Origin: Halieaceae bacterium
GTDB taxonomy: Bacteria > Pseudomonadota > Gammaproteobacteria > Pseudomonadales > Halieaceae
Reading direction: 5' to 3'
DNA: 10,429 nt
Assembly: GCA_018666055.1 (NCBI GenBank)
Contig: JABJAS010000353.1
Coordinates: forward strand, 1-10,429
The notes under the pieces are model-generated. The model made no database searches. It worked only from the letters and a program-made list of their open reading frames with translations, and was not told the origin of the DNA. Of the stretch, positions 1-6,713 are shown in pieces; positions within the stretch are counted from its first letter, which is position 1, and the number at the start of each line of letters is the position of its first letter. The position numbers and the translations under genes were made by a program.

Positions 1-224
1 CCGGCATACATGGTCGCCTGCGGCCCACGGATATAGGGGGAGAACCCGGGTAACGTATTGGTGTAGGGGAGCTCCTGAATATCCTCAGCGGTGTAGAGGG
101 TTTTGAGCGGAATACCCTCGGGGGTGTGCCAAGTGAACTCCTCTGGCGTGATGCCCTTACTCTGTTTTTCTACCAGTTGCCCCCAGGCGCTGAGAGTCGA
201 TTCTTCCGGGTCATAAACACTCAT
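1..224 (-). CDS. methylmalonyl-CoA mutase large subunit, N-terminal fragment (runs off left edge)
   Basis: The first 74 complete codons of an adenosylcobalamin-dependent mutase converting (R)-methylmalonyl-CoA to succinyl-CoA. The sequence shows the typical N-terminus of the catalytic subunit: a short leader (MSVYDPEEST...), then a proline-rich segment ending in PGFSPYIRGPQATMYAG at about residues 59-75. This matches the family pattern of PG-x-P-F/Y-x-RGP-x-ATMY, just before the RPWTIRQYAG segment of the substrate-channel barrel. The barrel and the cobalamin-binding domain lie outside the window. The ATG at 222-224 overlaps the epimerase TGA (221-223) as ATGA, and GAGGG lies 6 nt upstream, so translational coupling is likely. 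It is the last step of the propionyl-CoA pathway encoded by the three upstream genes. The fragment does not exclude a related acyl-CoA mutase such as isobutyryl-CoA mutase, but the epimerase next door argues for methylmalonyl-CoA. Confidence 0.88.
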   Translation of the reverse strand, partial: MSVYDPEESTLSAWGQLVEKQSKGITPEEFTWHTPEGIPLKTLYTAEDIQELPYTNTLPGFSPYIRGPQATMYA

Positions 225-634
225 GCGGCACCCTCTGCCGGCTGCGACAACTCAATTAAGACACCACCACAACTCTTCGGGTGAATGAAGATGACCCTGG
301 CGCCATGCGCTCCCGGTGAGGGGTTATCGCCTATAAATTGATAGCCCTTATCGCGGAGCCTCACGACATCCGCATCGATATCGTCGGTTCGAAAACATAA
401 GTGATGCAACCCCCCGCCGCGCTTTTCCAAGTAGCTGGCAATCGGACCGGTGCCCGCTAACGGCGCAACGAGTTCGATGTGCGTCGCCGGCACGCTAAAA
501 AAAGCGGTTGCGGTTTTTTCAGCCTCAACCACCTCATCACCGTCGTATTGCAGGCCAAAGTCCCCCAAAAAACGGGCCACGGCTGTTTCTAGTTCAGGGA
601 CGGCAATGGCGATATGGTCAAGTGCAGTAATCAT
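221..634 (-). CDS. mce: methylmalonyl-CoA epimerase (VOC/glyoxalase fold)
   Basis: Interconverts (S)- and (R)-methylmalonyl-CoA, linking the carboxylase product to the mutase. It is a 137-residue protein, the usual size for this cytoplasmic metalloenzyme, made of two beta-alpha-beta-beta-beta modules. The N-terminal module begins LDHIAIAVPELETAV with metal-ligand candidate H7. The THIELVAPL strand offers E54. The second module begins with the family's GGGLHHLCFRTDDID (H77/H78), and GGVLIELSQP near the C-terminus supplies E128. These match in order the His, Gln/Glu, His and Glu metal site of VOC epimerases. The ATG at 632-634 follows the carboxylase stop by 23 nt, with an AGGAT-type ribosome site about 9-10 nt upstream. 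Its TGA overlaps the mutase ATG. Another VOC enzyme is possible in principle, but the context makes epimerase nearly certain. Confidence 0.93.
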   Translation of the reverse strand: MITALDHIAIAVPELETAVARFLGDFGLQYDGDEVVEAEKTATAFFSVPATHIELVAPLAGTGPIASYLEKRGGGLHHLCFRTDDIDADVVRLRDKGYQFIGDNPSPGAHGARVIFIHPKSCGGVLIELSQPAEGAA

Positions 635-657
635 TCGGTGGATATCCTAATTCGTCA

Positions 658-3480
658 CTAGATAAAGAGCTTAACGAGCTCTGTGGTGTGCGCTCTCCGC
701 GATAAGGCTATTTCCTCGTCAGAGATAATTTCTACCTTCTCGTCGGGAGTCACTCGAAATAGCGGCTGCCCTTTGGCGATGATGACGCCATCACCCTCGA
801 CCAGCACCTCGTCGATCGTGCCAGCAAACGGCGCAAATACCTTGTTGAACATCTTCATCACCTCAACAAGATAGAGAGGCTCACCTGCCTCAAAATGCTG
901 CCCCTGCTTGACATACAGTGGCGCTTCGGGCGCTTCGCGACCATAAAACATCCCGCCACTCTCAGCGACGATCTCGTTAGATTTGGCAACCGGCGGCGGC
1001 GCAAGCGCCTTCGCCATCGCCTGCTGGTGCGCCTCGTTTAAGAGGCGCTCAGGAAACGCGATGGTCATATCAGCATTCACGTCAAGATCGTAAAAGCCGG
1101 TAAAGCGGGCCATCGCCGGCAGGCACTCCAGTATCTCCATACCCGCTTGGTAACCACTGTGTGCCGCCTGTATCGCTGCCCAGTCACTGCTTGCCACTCC
1201 CTCTGGAGCCTCTTGGGCCATCAGCCGTGAGAGTGAGGCCCAGTCATCGCACTCAAATCGCCGCGATAACTCAGCATAAAAATCTTCCGCGTCTGTCAAA
1301 ATTTGATGGTCATGATCCCAAATAGCGCTGGAAGCAGGCAGCGTCTCGTTCCAGTCAAGACGCAAGAAATGATACGTGTCGGCAAGCACCTCCACCGGAT
1401 TATCTGCCCACTCAAAATGCCCTTGCTCAAATCGGAAGGCGTTTTGATTCTGACTGAGCCAGCCAGAGAGTAAATGAGGCGATGCCATTAACTGAGTAAT
1501 CGGCCTGATCAACAAACTTTCCTTCGCCGCCAGCACCGATTTTAAAGCGCCCCCCTCGGCGCCCGCTGCGGTGACCCTGGCTGCGCATAATTGCTCCCAG
1601 GCGATTTTGATATCGACTCTGCCCGCTTCCTGCGCTAATTCACCCACCGCAGTGAGGTAAGGCACGATGAAGCGGGTAGTGGGGCGAGCGTTTACTGTGC
1701 GCCCTAAGAACCAATGCACCAGACCGTAATGAAAGGCAAGATTGGTCTGTAAATCTCTGCCGCGAAGTCGGGTCGAGCGCAACACTTCTGCCATTTGTTC
1801 GTAGGCCGCTTCTCGCGCACCGCCCACTGTCAGCAGCAATGCGACGTTCGAGTCATAGGCGCCCGCCAATGTATATTCCATGAACACATCTGTGTCGGGG
1901 TTGTGCAAACTGATTCCCTGATCGTCGCGAATCTCACCAGCAATGGGGTCCGACCAGAACTCCACCATGCCTCCCGCGCTGGGCTGGAGCGCATCGTTAG
2001 TGGCGTTAAGCCGCGCCTCCAAGCTATCTGAAAGCCTCGGCACACGCTCAGGCTTGGGCAACTGCTGCCCGTGTGCTGCCAGCAGCACCATCGCCTCCAC
2101 CAATGATTCGACGACAAAGCCGTCCTCCGCATCATCAGGGTTCGAAAAGCGCAAGCCGTAGCACAACTCAGAGACTCGGTGCTCTACTTGAATCCGAGTA
2201 TTCATTTCCATGAAAAAATGCTGATCTCGGTCAACGATGCACTCAAAGGTCGAGACGGAATCCAGTCCAACGGCCTCACCAAAGCGGGTTGCCTCTTCTT
2301 CCATCGAATCGAGTGTGACAATGTCCTGGGCCAAGACAGCAGCCTCTTCGTCCGCGCCAGAGTGCTGAGCTCTCTGTTGCGCTGCGAGCAACGACTCGCG
2401 AGTAACGGATACCTCAAGCAGTTTCTGCTCATGCATCTGTAACGAGCAGTCCCTCCCGCCCAGCGTGATGCACCACTCGCCATTACCAATCACTTGGATT
2501 TCCTGATGTCGGGTTGTTTCGATATTCAATTCAACCAACACATTCTTGTTGTCGCCCACGCCGGTTGTCTTGACCTCATTGAGGATTTCTCGGACCAGTT
2601 CAGGCGTTTTTTCAGCGTCACCCAGTGCAACAATTCGCTGTCCTTTTCCACCACCACCACCAATGGCCTTCAAACGGACACGATTTTGAGGATACCGCTC
2701 GCTCATTTTAATCACTGCTTCGGTCAGCGTTTCACTCAGCTCATCGACGGTATACAGATCAATGCCCTTTCTATAGCTGGCCATCAAAACCCGCTCGGCC
2801 AAGCTCTCGAGTTGATCATCAGCTGTGTCGCCAGGCGCTAACACCAGCTGATGCTCTGCGACCAAGTTCTCTAAGGCTGCTTTATCCGGGTACTTTTTTA
2901 ACAACGTCAGCGTAGTACCGTTATCAATACCGGGCGTAACCGACACGCCTACTCGGAGCGCAGTACGTTTGGCCTCATCTTTTAATCCCGCCTGTCTAAC
3001 GGTTCGCGAACAAGGGCCGATAAAGATCAGACCAGCCCCCTCCATGGCTGCCACCATCTGCTCATCTTCAGCCATAAACCCATAACCGGCGAAAATCGCG
3101 TTGTAGCCATGGTGTTGGGCGATGTGAATGATGTCGGTAATACGCTGCTCACGCTCTTCTTTGGTTGCGCCGCTATAATCGGGGACGCGGTGCACCCGGT
3201 CAGGGTCGGTCAGCACTCTCAGCTCGGGCGCCAACGCGCCGCGATACACAATCGAATCCTTTTCGGATAATAAGATGCCGTAATGATCGATGCCCATTTC
3301 CGTGAACACGTCCATGGCTTCTTTACGAATCGGGCCACGACAGATAATCAGCGGTCTTAAGTCGTTACATAAAAAACGCTCACACCACGGCGACCCAGAC
3401 AGCTTGCCGCGTCGATCGGCGTGAATAAGCGGGTTATTGAGATAGTGCTGAATACCCAAAACGAAGTCTCTCCCAACCAC
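658..3480 (-). CDS. divergent biotin carboxylase with C-terminal biotinyl (BCCP) domain; probable propionyl-CoA carboxylase alpha subunit
   Basis: Probably carboxylates its own biotin with ATP and bicarbonate and passes CO2 to the upstream carboxyltransferase. It has 940 residues, against roughly 660-720 for ordinary PccA/AccA3-type subunits. The N-terminal domain has RG at 48-49 and GYGF at 132-135. The ATP-grasp core has K271, a glycine loop 274-280, H325, RDCS 343-346, K353, E413, EMNTRIQVEH 425-434 and R490, which fits the catalytic set of E. coli biotin carboxylase (K159, H209, K238, E276, E288-E296, R338). The biotin carboxylase C-terminal part runs to about 600, followed by a long unassigned stretch to about 850. 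The biotinyl domain carries EVMKM with the biotin lysine at K876 (codon 853-855) and a short tail. Unusual features are about 60 extra residues before the glycine loop and a divergent N-terminus (ICRGPIRKEA in place of IANRGEIA). The start is a GTG at 3480; TTG at 3457-3459 is a rival. Confidence 0.85.
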   Translation of the reverse strand: MVGRDFVLGIQHYLNNPLIHADRRGKLSGSPWCERFLCNDLRPLIICRGPIRKEAMDVFTEMGIDHYGILLSEKDSIVYRGALAPELRVLTDPDRVHRVPDYSGATKEEREQRITDIIHIAQHHGYNAIFAGYGFMAEDEQMVAAMEGAGLIFIGPCSRTVRQAGLKDEAKRTALRVGVSVTPGIDNGTTLTLLKKYPDKAALENLVAEHQLVLAPGDTADDQLESLAERVLMASYRKGIDLYTVDELSETLTEAVIKMSERYPQNRVRLKAIGGGGGKGQRIVALGDAEKTPELVREILNEVKTTGVGDNKNVLVELNIETTRHQEIQVIGNGEWCITLGGRDCSLQMHEQKLLEVSVTRESLLAAQQRAQHSGADEEAAVLAQDIVTLDSMEEEATRFGEAVGLDSVSTFECIVDRDQHFFMEMNTRIQVEHRVSELCYGLRFSNPDDAEDGFVVESLVEAMVLLAAHGQQLPKPERVPRLSDSLEARLNATNDALQPSAGGMVEFWSDPIAGEIRDDQGISLHNPDTDVFMEYTLAGAYDSNVALLLTVGGAREAAYEQMAEVLRSTRLRGRDLQTNLAFHYGLVHWFLGRTVNARPTTRFIVPYLTAVGELAQEAGRVDIKIAWEQLCAARVTAAGAEGGALKSVLAAKESLLIRPITQLMASPHLLSGWLSQNQNAFRFEQGHFEWADNPVEVLADTYHFLRLDWNETLPASSAIWDHDHQILTDAEDFYAELSRRFECDDWASLSRLMAQEAPEGVASSDWAAIQAAHSGYQAGMEILECLPAMARFTGFYDLDVNADMTIAFPERLLNEAHQQAMAKALAPPPVAKSNEIVAESGGMFYGREAPEAPLYVKQGQHFEAGEPLYLVEVMKMFNKVFAPFAGTIDEVLVEGDGVIIAKGQPLFRVTPDEKVEIISDEEIALSRRAHTTELVKLFI
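3457..3474 (-). promoter_or_regulatory. possible ribosome site and alternative TTG start for the biotin carboxylase
   Basis: Reading the minus strand, GGGAGA (3474-3469) lies 9 nt before an in-frame TTG (3459-3457). The GTG at 3480, which begins the longest form, has no purine-rich site before it. The TTG would shorten the protein by seven residues. Translation could also reach GTG by re-initiation, because the upstream stop is only three bases away. Confidence 0.4.
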
Positions 3481-3483
3481 TGA

Positions 3484-5241
3484 TCAATGAAATTCGCGCT
3501 GCACCGATTGCATCGGTCCAGGCTGGTAATGACGCAAACAAAACGCCATCTGGCGCGCCAAAACCTGGCGCAAGTCTGCGGGCATAACAATCTCAGAAAT
3601 GGAACCCAAACTAAGCGCTTCTTCGGGATTCATGATTTCTTGCTCATAGCGCTGAGCCAGAGCCGCCTCTTCTGCTTTAATCAGCGCATCAACCGCTAGG
3701 GCGGCCTCTTTGCTTGCCTCAGTGACGGACAAACCTTGAGCCACACGAGCCTCGCTCTCAGTTTGAATACGAGTTTCTCGATTCGCACGAATTTTTTTGA
3801 GCTCGTCCTTGTACACGTACTCCACGCCCGCCGGTCCCATGACCGCGACTCGAGTTGTCGGCAACGCGACGACAAAATCGGCACCCGTCGCATAATTGTT
3901 ATAGGACGCATACGCGCCACCAAAGGCATTCCTTACCAATACCAAGAAACGGGGGGTGCGCAGATCGACTATCGCATCCAGCATCGCGCGCCCCGCCTGC
4001 ACGATGCCCCTGTGCTCCTGCTCTCGACCCGGCAAAAAGCCGGTCGTATCTTCAAGGAAGATCACAGGAATATTGTACAAATTGCAAAAGCGAATAAAAC
4101 GGGCATTTTTATACGCAGCATCGATGTCAATTTGCCCAGAGGCAACGGCAGAATTATTGGCGACGAACCCCACCACATTACCACCCATGCGCCCTAATGC
4201 CGTGACCGTATTGCGCGCTCGATCCGCTTGCGTTTCTAAAAAATCGCCGTGATCACACAGCTGCTGGATCATAATGCTGATATCAAAGGGCGTATTGAAG
4301 CCCGTCGGAGAGTTGAACGCCTTTTTTAAGAGGATATCCACATCAACCGTGCGGCGGTCTATCGGATCAGAGGTTTCCCTGTAGGGAGCCAGCGACTGAT
4401 TCGAGTCGGGCAAGTAGCGCAACAGCTCTTTTACCTTTCGGAGGGCTGCCACCTCATCCTCAACGACAAAATCGGTCACACCAGTCTGGCTGTGCACCAT
4501 CGGCCCACCCAGTTCGTCAGGCGTAATATCCTCACCCAAGACGCTCTTAACAACGCCCGGCCCAGTCAGTCCGAAAAAAGTCTCCTTAGGCTGAATCAAG
4601 AAACTACCTTGGCGAGGCAAATAGCTGCCGCCCCCCGCATTGAAACCAAACATGCACATGATACTGGGCACAATACCGCTGATTTTACGCAGCGCGGTAA
4701 AGGCGTCTGCGTAGCCATCAAGGCCGCCGACACCCGCAGGAATATAAGCGCCCGCAGAGTCATTTAAACCGACCACTGGAATCCGACGCTTAGCGGCCAA
4801 CTCAAAAAGCCGCGCTAGTTTCTTGCCATTCGTGGCATCCATCGATCCCGCGCGCACGGTAAAATCGTGGCCATAAACGGCAACATCGCGTCCATTGACC
4901 GACATAATTGCCGTGACCAATGAGGCGCCATCCAGATTCGGCCCCCAGTTTTGGTAGAGCACATGGGGCGTATCGTCAGCCAAATAGCGGATCCGCTCCC
5001 AAACTGTCATCCGTCCCTTTAAGTGCTGACGAAGACGATTACGCGATCCGGCCGCCATGAAGGGCTTTTCGCGCAGTTCTGCACCGCGGCGCAGCGTTGC
5101 CTCGTAACGGCCAGCAGGCTCAGTCTCAACCGGAGCGGCTGTAAATGGGTTCTCTAGTGACACGGTCACACCCTCGCGGGTGCCCTTTTCGGTACCATTG
5201 TTCATTGACAGGCTCTCAGATAAAAAACGTTGCGCTTTCAT
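3484..5241 (-). CDS. acyl-CoA carboxylase carboxyltransferase (beta) subunit, probable propionyl-CoA carboxylase
   Basis: Transfers CO2 from carboxybiotin to an acyl-CoA, probably propionyl-CoA given the epimerase and mutase downstream. It has two crotonase-like halves. In the N-half, [11 protein letters not shown] 160-170, GLDGYADAF 173-181, an NAGGG oxyanion-type turn 201-205, [12 protein letters not shown] 226-237 and DELGG 242-246 correspond to the PccB/AccD5 pattern. In the C-half, [14 protein letters not shown] 350-363, [18 protein letters not shown] 368-385, [17 protein letters not shown] 397-413 and AFGGAYAS 439-446 correspond to the second acyl-CoA half. At 585 residues it is longer than the usual 510-540; the excess is a polar N-terminal leader and a charged helix-like stretch at about 480-535. 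The longest form starts at ATG 5241. Met13 (5203-5205) has a GAGAG 7 nt upstream and may be the true start. It leads the operon; its stop is 3 nt from, and in frame with, the next gene. Confidence 0.87.
   Translation of the reverse strand: MKAQRFLSESLSMNNGTEKGTREGVTVSLENPFTAAPVETEPAGRYEATLRRGAELREKPFMAAGSRNRLRQHLKGRMTVWERIRYLADDTPHVLYQNWGPNLDGASLVTAIMSVNGRDVAVYGHDFTVRAGSMDATNGKKLARLFELAAKRRIPVVGLNDSAGAYIPAGVGGLDGYADAFTALRKISGIVPSIMCMFGFNAGGGSYLPRQGSFLIQPKETFFGLTGPGVVKSVLGEDITPDELGGPMVHSQTGVTDFVVEDEVAALRKVKELLRYLPDSNQSLAPYRETSDPIDRRTVDVDILLKKAFNSPTGFNTPFDISIMIQQLCDHGDFLETQADRARNTVTALGRMGGNVVGFVANNSAVASGQIDIDAAYKNARFIRFCNLYNIPVIFLEDTTGFLPGREQEHRGIVQAGRAMLDAIVDLRTPRFLVLVRNAFGGAYASYNNYATGADFVVALPTTRVAVMGPAGVEYVYKDELKKIRANRETRIQTESEARVAQGLSVTEASKEAALAVDALIKAEEAALAQRYEQEIMNPEEALSLGSISEIVMPADLRQVLARQMAFCLRHYQPGPMQSVQREFH
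5203..5217 (-). promoter_or_regulatory. possible ribosome site and internal ATG start of the carboxyltransferase
   Basis: On the minus strand GAGAG (5217-5213) precedes ATG 5205-5203 by 7 nt. The upstream ATG at 5241 lacks any purine-rich site. This favours a 573-residue product, although the motif is only a partial Shine-Dalgarno match. Confidence 0.4.
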
Positions 5242-5250
5242 GTATAGCGA

Positions 5251-5279
5251 CGCGGTGCAACCAATAAGTGTACACCGCG
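5251..5279. repeat. inverted repeat, 7-bp arms, in the leader of the propionate operon
   Basis: CGCGGTG (5251-5257) and CACCGCG (5273-5279) are perfect reverse complements separated by 15 nt. The pair lies between the proposed promoter and the carboxyltransferase start, so it could be an operator or a leader hairpin. No regulator family is identifiable from the arms. There is no U-tract, so it is not an intrinsic terminator. Confidence 0.45.
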
Positions 5280-5297
5280 CTGTCCATAGACCGCGAC

Positions 5298-5325
5298 ATT
5301 ACTTATCCTTACCGCTTCCTGTCAA
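5298..5325 (-). promoter_or_regulatory. candidate sigma-70 promoter for the propionate operon
   Basis: Reading the minus strand, a perfect TTGACA (5325-5320) is followed after 16 nt by AGTAAT (5303-5298), which matches four of six bases of the -10 consensus. It is correctly oriented and 57 nt upstream of the longest start codon (93 nt from the internal one). The weak -10 box keeps confidence moderate. Confidence 0.45.
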
Positions 5326-5343
5326 TTTTGCCCCTGTTGGTCG

Positions 5344-5348
5344 AAGGG
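5344..5348 (+). promoter_or_regulatory. ribosome binding site deciding the pabB start
   Basis: AAGGG lies 6 nt before ATG 5355. The in-frame GTG at 5268 has no such site and would add 29 residues with no counterpart in PabB. I see no convincing sigma-70 boxes for pabB in 5242-5343. Confidence 0.6.
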
Positions 5349-5354
5349 TTATTT

Positions 5355-6713
5355 ATGTCGCTCACAGAGCACATCATTTCACTGCCTTTTGAGGCTAGCT
5401 TGATCGAATGGGCGAGCTTATTTGCTCACTTGCCCGGCTTCGCCTACCTAGACAGTGGCAATCAAACCGGTGGCACCGAGCGAGAATTACTCACAGCCCT
5501 CCCGAGTGCTCGCCATACCTTGCAGCAGTATTCAGGTGATATGAGCCGTTGGATGGAAGCGATCGAATCAGCGCTCGCTCACGCCCACCGCTCGGATGAA
5601 GCCGCGCAATCCTCCGATAACATGGGGGGCTGCATCGCCATCGGTCACCTCGATTACGATACCCCCGCTCGCTATCTCGTTGGCGAGGCAGCTGAACCTG
5701 GCGCGTCGGCGGCACATGTTTACCACTGGGTAATGGTGTCGGATTTTGCCGCACATTCGACCCAGGTGGTGTTCCACCCCGACTGCTCCGAGGCGACTCG
5801 ACGCGCCGTCAGTGCCATTTTGCAGCGTGGCAAGGAGACGTTGCAAAATGACGACACCAGGGAGCAAGCCGCCTTTTCGATCAGCGCACGCTTTGAGCCC
5901 TCCATCAGCAAAATCGCTTATCGCGACGCTATCCGCCGCATTCAGGACTATATCGTTGCGGGCGATTGCTACCAGGTAAACTACGCACAACGCTTTGCAG
6001 CAACACTACAAGGCGATACCTGGGCGGCTTATCGGGCAGTACGAGACAAGCTGGCAGGGGGCTTCTCTGGCTTCTTGCGCCACGGAGAGGACCACGCGAT
6101 CCTGTCGCTGTCCCCCGAGCGCTTCTTAGAAATCCACAACGGCGTGATCACGACACAGCCCATCAAAGGCACCGCTCCTCGACACCTTGATGTCACCGCC
6201 GACCGGGCATCAGCCGCCTCACTGCTGAGATCAGATAAAGATCGCGCCGAGAATGTCATGATCACCGATCTCTTGCGTAATGACTTAGGTCGGTTCTGTG
6301 AGGCGGGCTCTGTCAAGGTCACTGAGCTGTGCGGTCTCTACAGCTTTGACAATGTCCACCATTTGATCAGCACGATTACCGGGCAAGTCGCCAGCGGCAT
6401 CAGTGCTGGCAACGTCATGATTGCCTCATCACCCGGCGGTTCGATTACCGGCGCACCCAAGAAGCGCGCGGTCGAAATTATCGCCGAACTGGAGCCACAT
6501 GCTAGGGGGGCCTATTGCGGCTCGTTGTTCGCGATGACTGGTGACGGCTGGCTGCAAAGTAGCATTGCCATCCGCACACTCGAGGCCAAAGGCACCTCAC
6601 TCTATTGCTGGGGCGGCGGCGACATCACGGCCAGCTCTCACTGGGAAGCCGAGTACCAGGAAACACTCGATAAAATCGGGCCAATTATGCAGGCCCTAGA
6701 GGCTCATCATTAA
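5355..6713 (+). CDS. pabB: aminodeoxychorismate synthase component I (PabB)
   Basis: Aminates chorismate to 4-amino-4-deoxychorismate, using ammonia from a PabA glutaminase, on the way to 4-aminobenzoate and folate. It has 452 residues, almost the length of E. coli PabB. The N-terminal part (LPGFAYLDSG at about 26-35) matches the start of the PabB beta-sandwich. The chorismate-binding domain fills the C-terminal two thirds: SPERFLEI from 253, PIKGT with the PabB-type nucleophile lysine K271, DRAENVMITDLLRND 296-310 with the Mg-binding glutamate region, and SSPGGSITGAPKKRA 358-372. PIKGT separates PabB from anthranilate synthase TrpE, which normally has PIAGT. It is the only plus-strand gene here, divergent from the propionate operon and convergent with cysB. 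No pabA or pabC is adjacent. Start chosen at ATG 5355 because of the AAGGG site. Confidence 0.95.
   Translation: MSLTEHIISLPFEASLIEWASLFAHLPGFAYLDSGNQTGGTERELLTALPSARHTLQQYSGDMSRWMEAIESALAHAHRSDEAAQSSDNMGGCIAIGHLDYDTPARYLVGEAAEPGASAAHVYHWVMVSDFAAHSTQVVFHPDCSEATRRAVSAILQRGKETLQNDDTREQAAFSISARFEPSISKIAYRDAIRRIQDYIVAGDCYQVNYAQRFAATLQGDTWAAYRAVRDKLAGGFSGFLRHGEDHAILSLSPERFLEIHNGVITTQPIKGTAPRHLDVTADRASAASLLRSDKDRAENVMITDLLRNDLGRFCEAGSVKVTELCGLYSFDNVHHLISTITGQVASGISAGNVMIASSPGGSITGAPKKRAVEIIAELEPHARGAYCGSLFAMTGDGWLQSSIAIRTLEAKGTSLYCWGGGDITASSHWEAEYQETLDKIGPIMQALEAHH
6710..6713. other. shared TTAA stop codons of convergent pabB and cysB
   Basis: pabB ends with TAA at 6711-6713 and cysB ends on the other strand with TAA at 6712-6710, so the palindrome TTAA terminates both frames. 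There is no intergenic space for a conventional terminator, and none with a stem and T-run is evident just inside either gene. Confidence 0.9.

Noticed and set aside
3484..3486. TGA between carboxyltransferase and biotin carboxylase as a selenocysteine codon
   Set aside because: No selenocysteine insertion hairpin is evident after it, the position is an inter-protein junction rather than an active site, and two complete subunits are produced without it.
3736..4197. Plus-strand open frame of 153 codons opposite the carboxyltransferase
   Set aside because: It is the antisense shadow of a well-conserved gene, with no recognisable domain or ribosome site. The same applies to 2494-2841 and other antisense frames in the operon.
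5268..5354. GTG at 5268 as the true start of pabB
   Set aside because: No ribosome site precedes it, the extra 29 residues have no PabB counterpart, and ATG 5355 has AAGGG at the right distance.
5568..5990. Minus-strand open frame of 140 codons inside pabB
   Set aside because: It lies entirely antisense to pabB and has no family resemblance.
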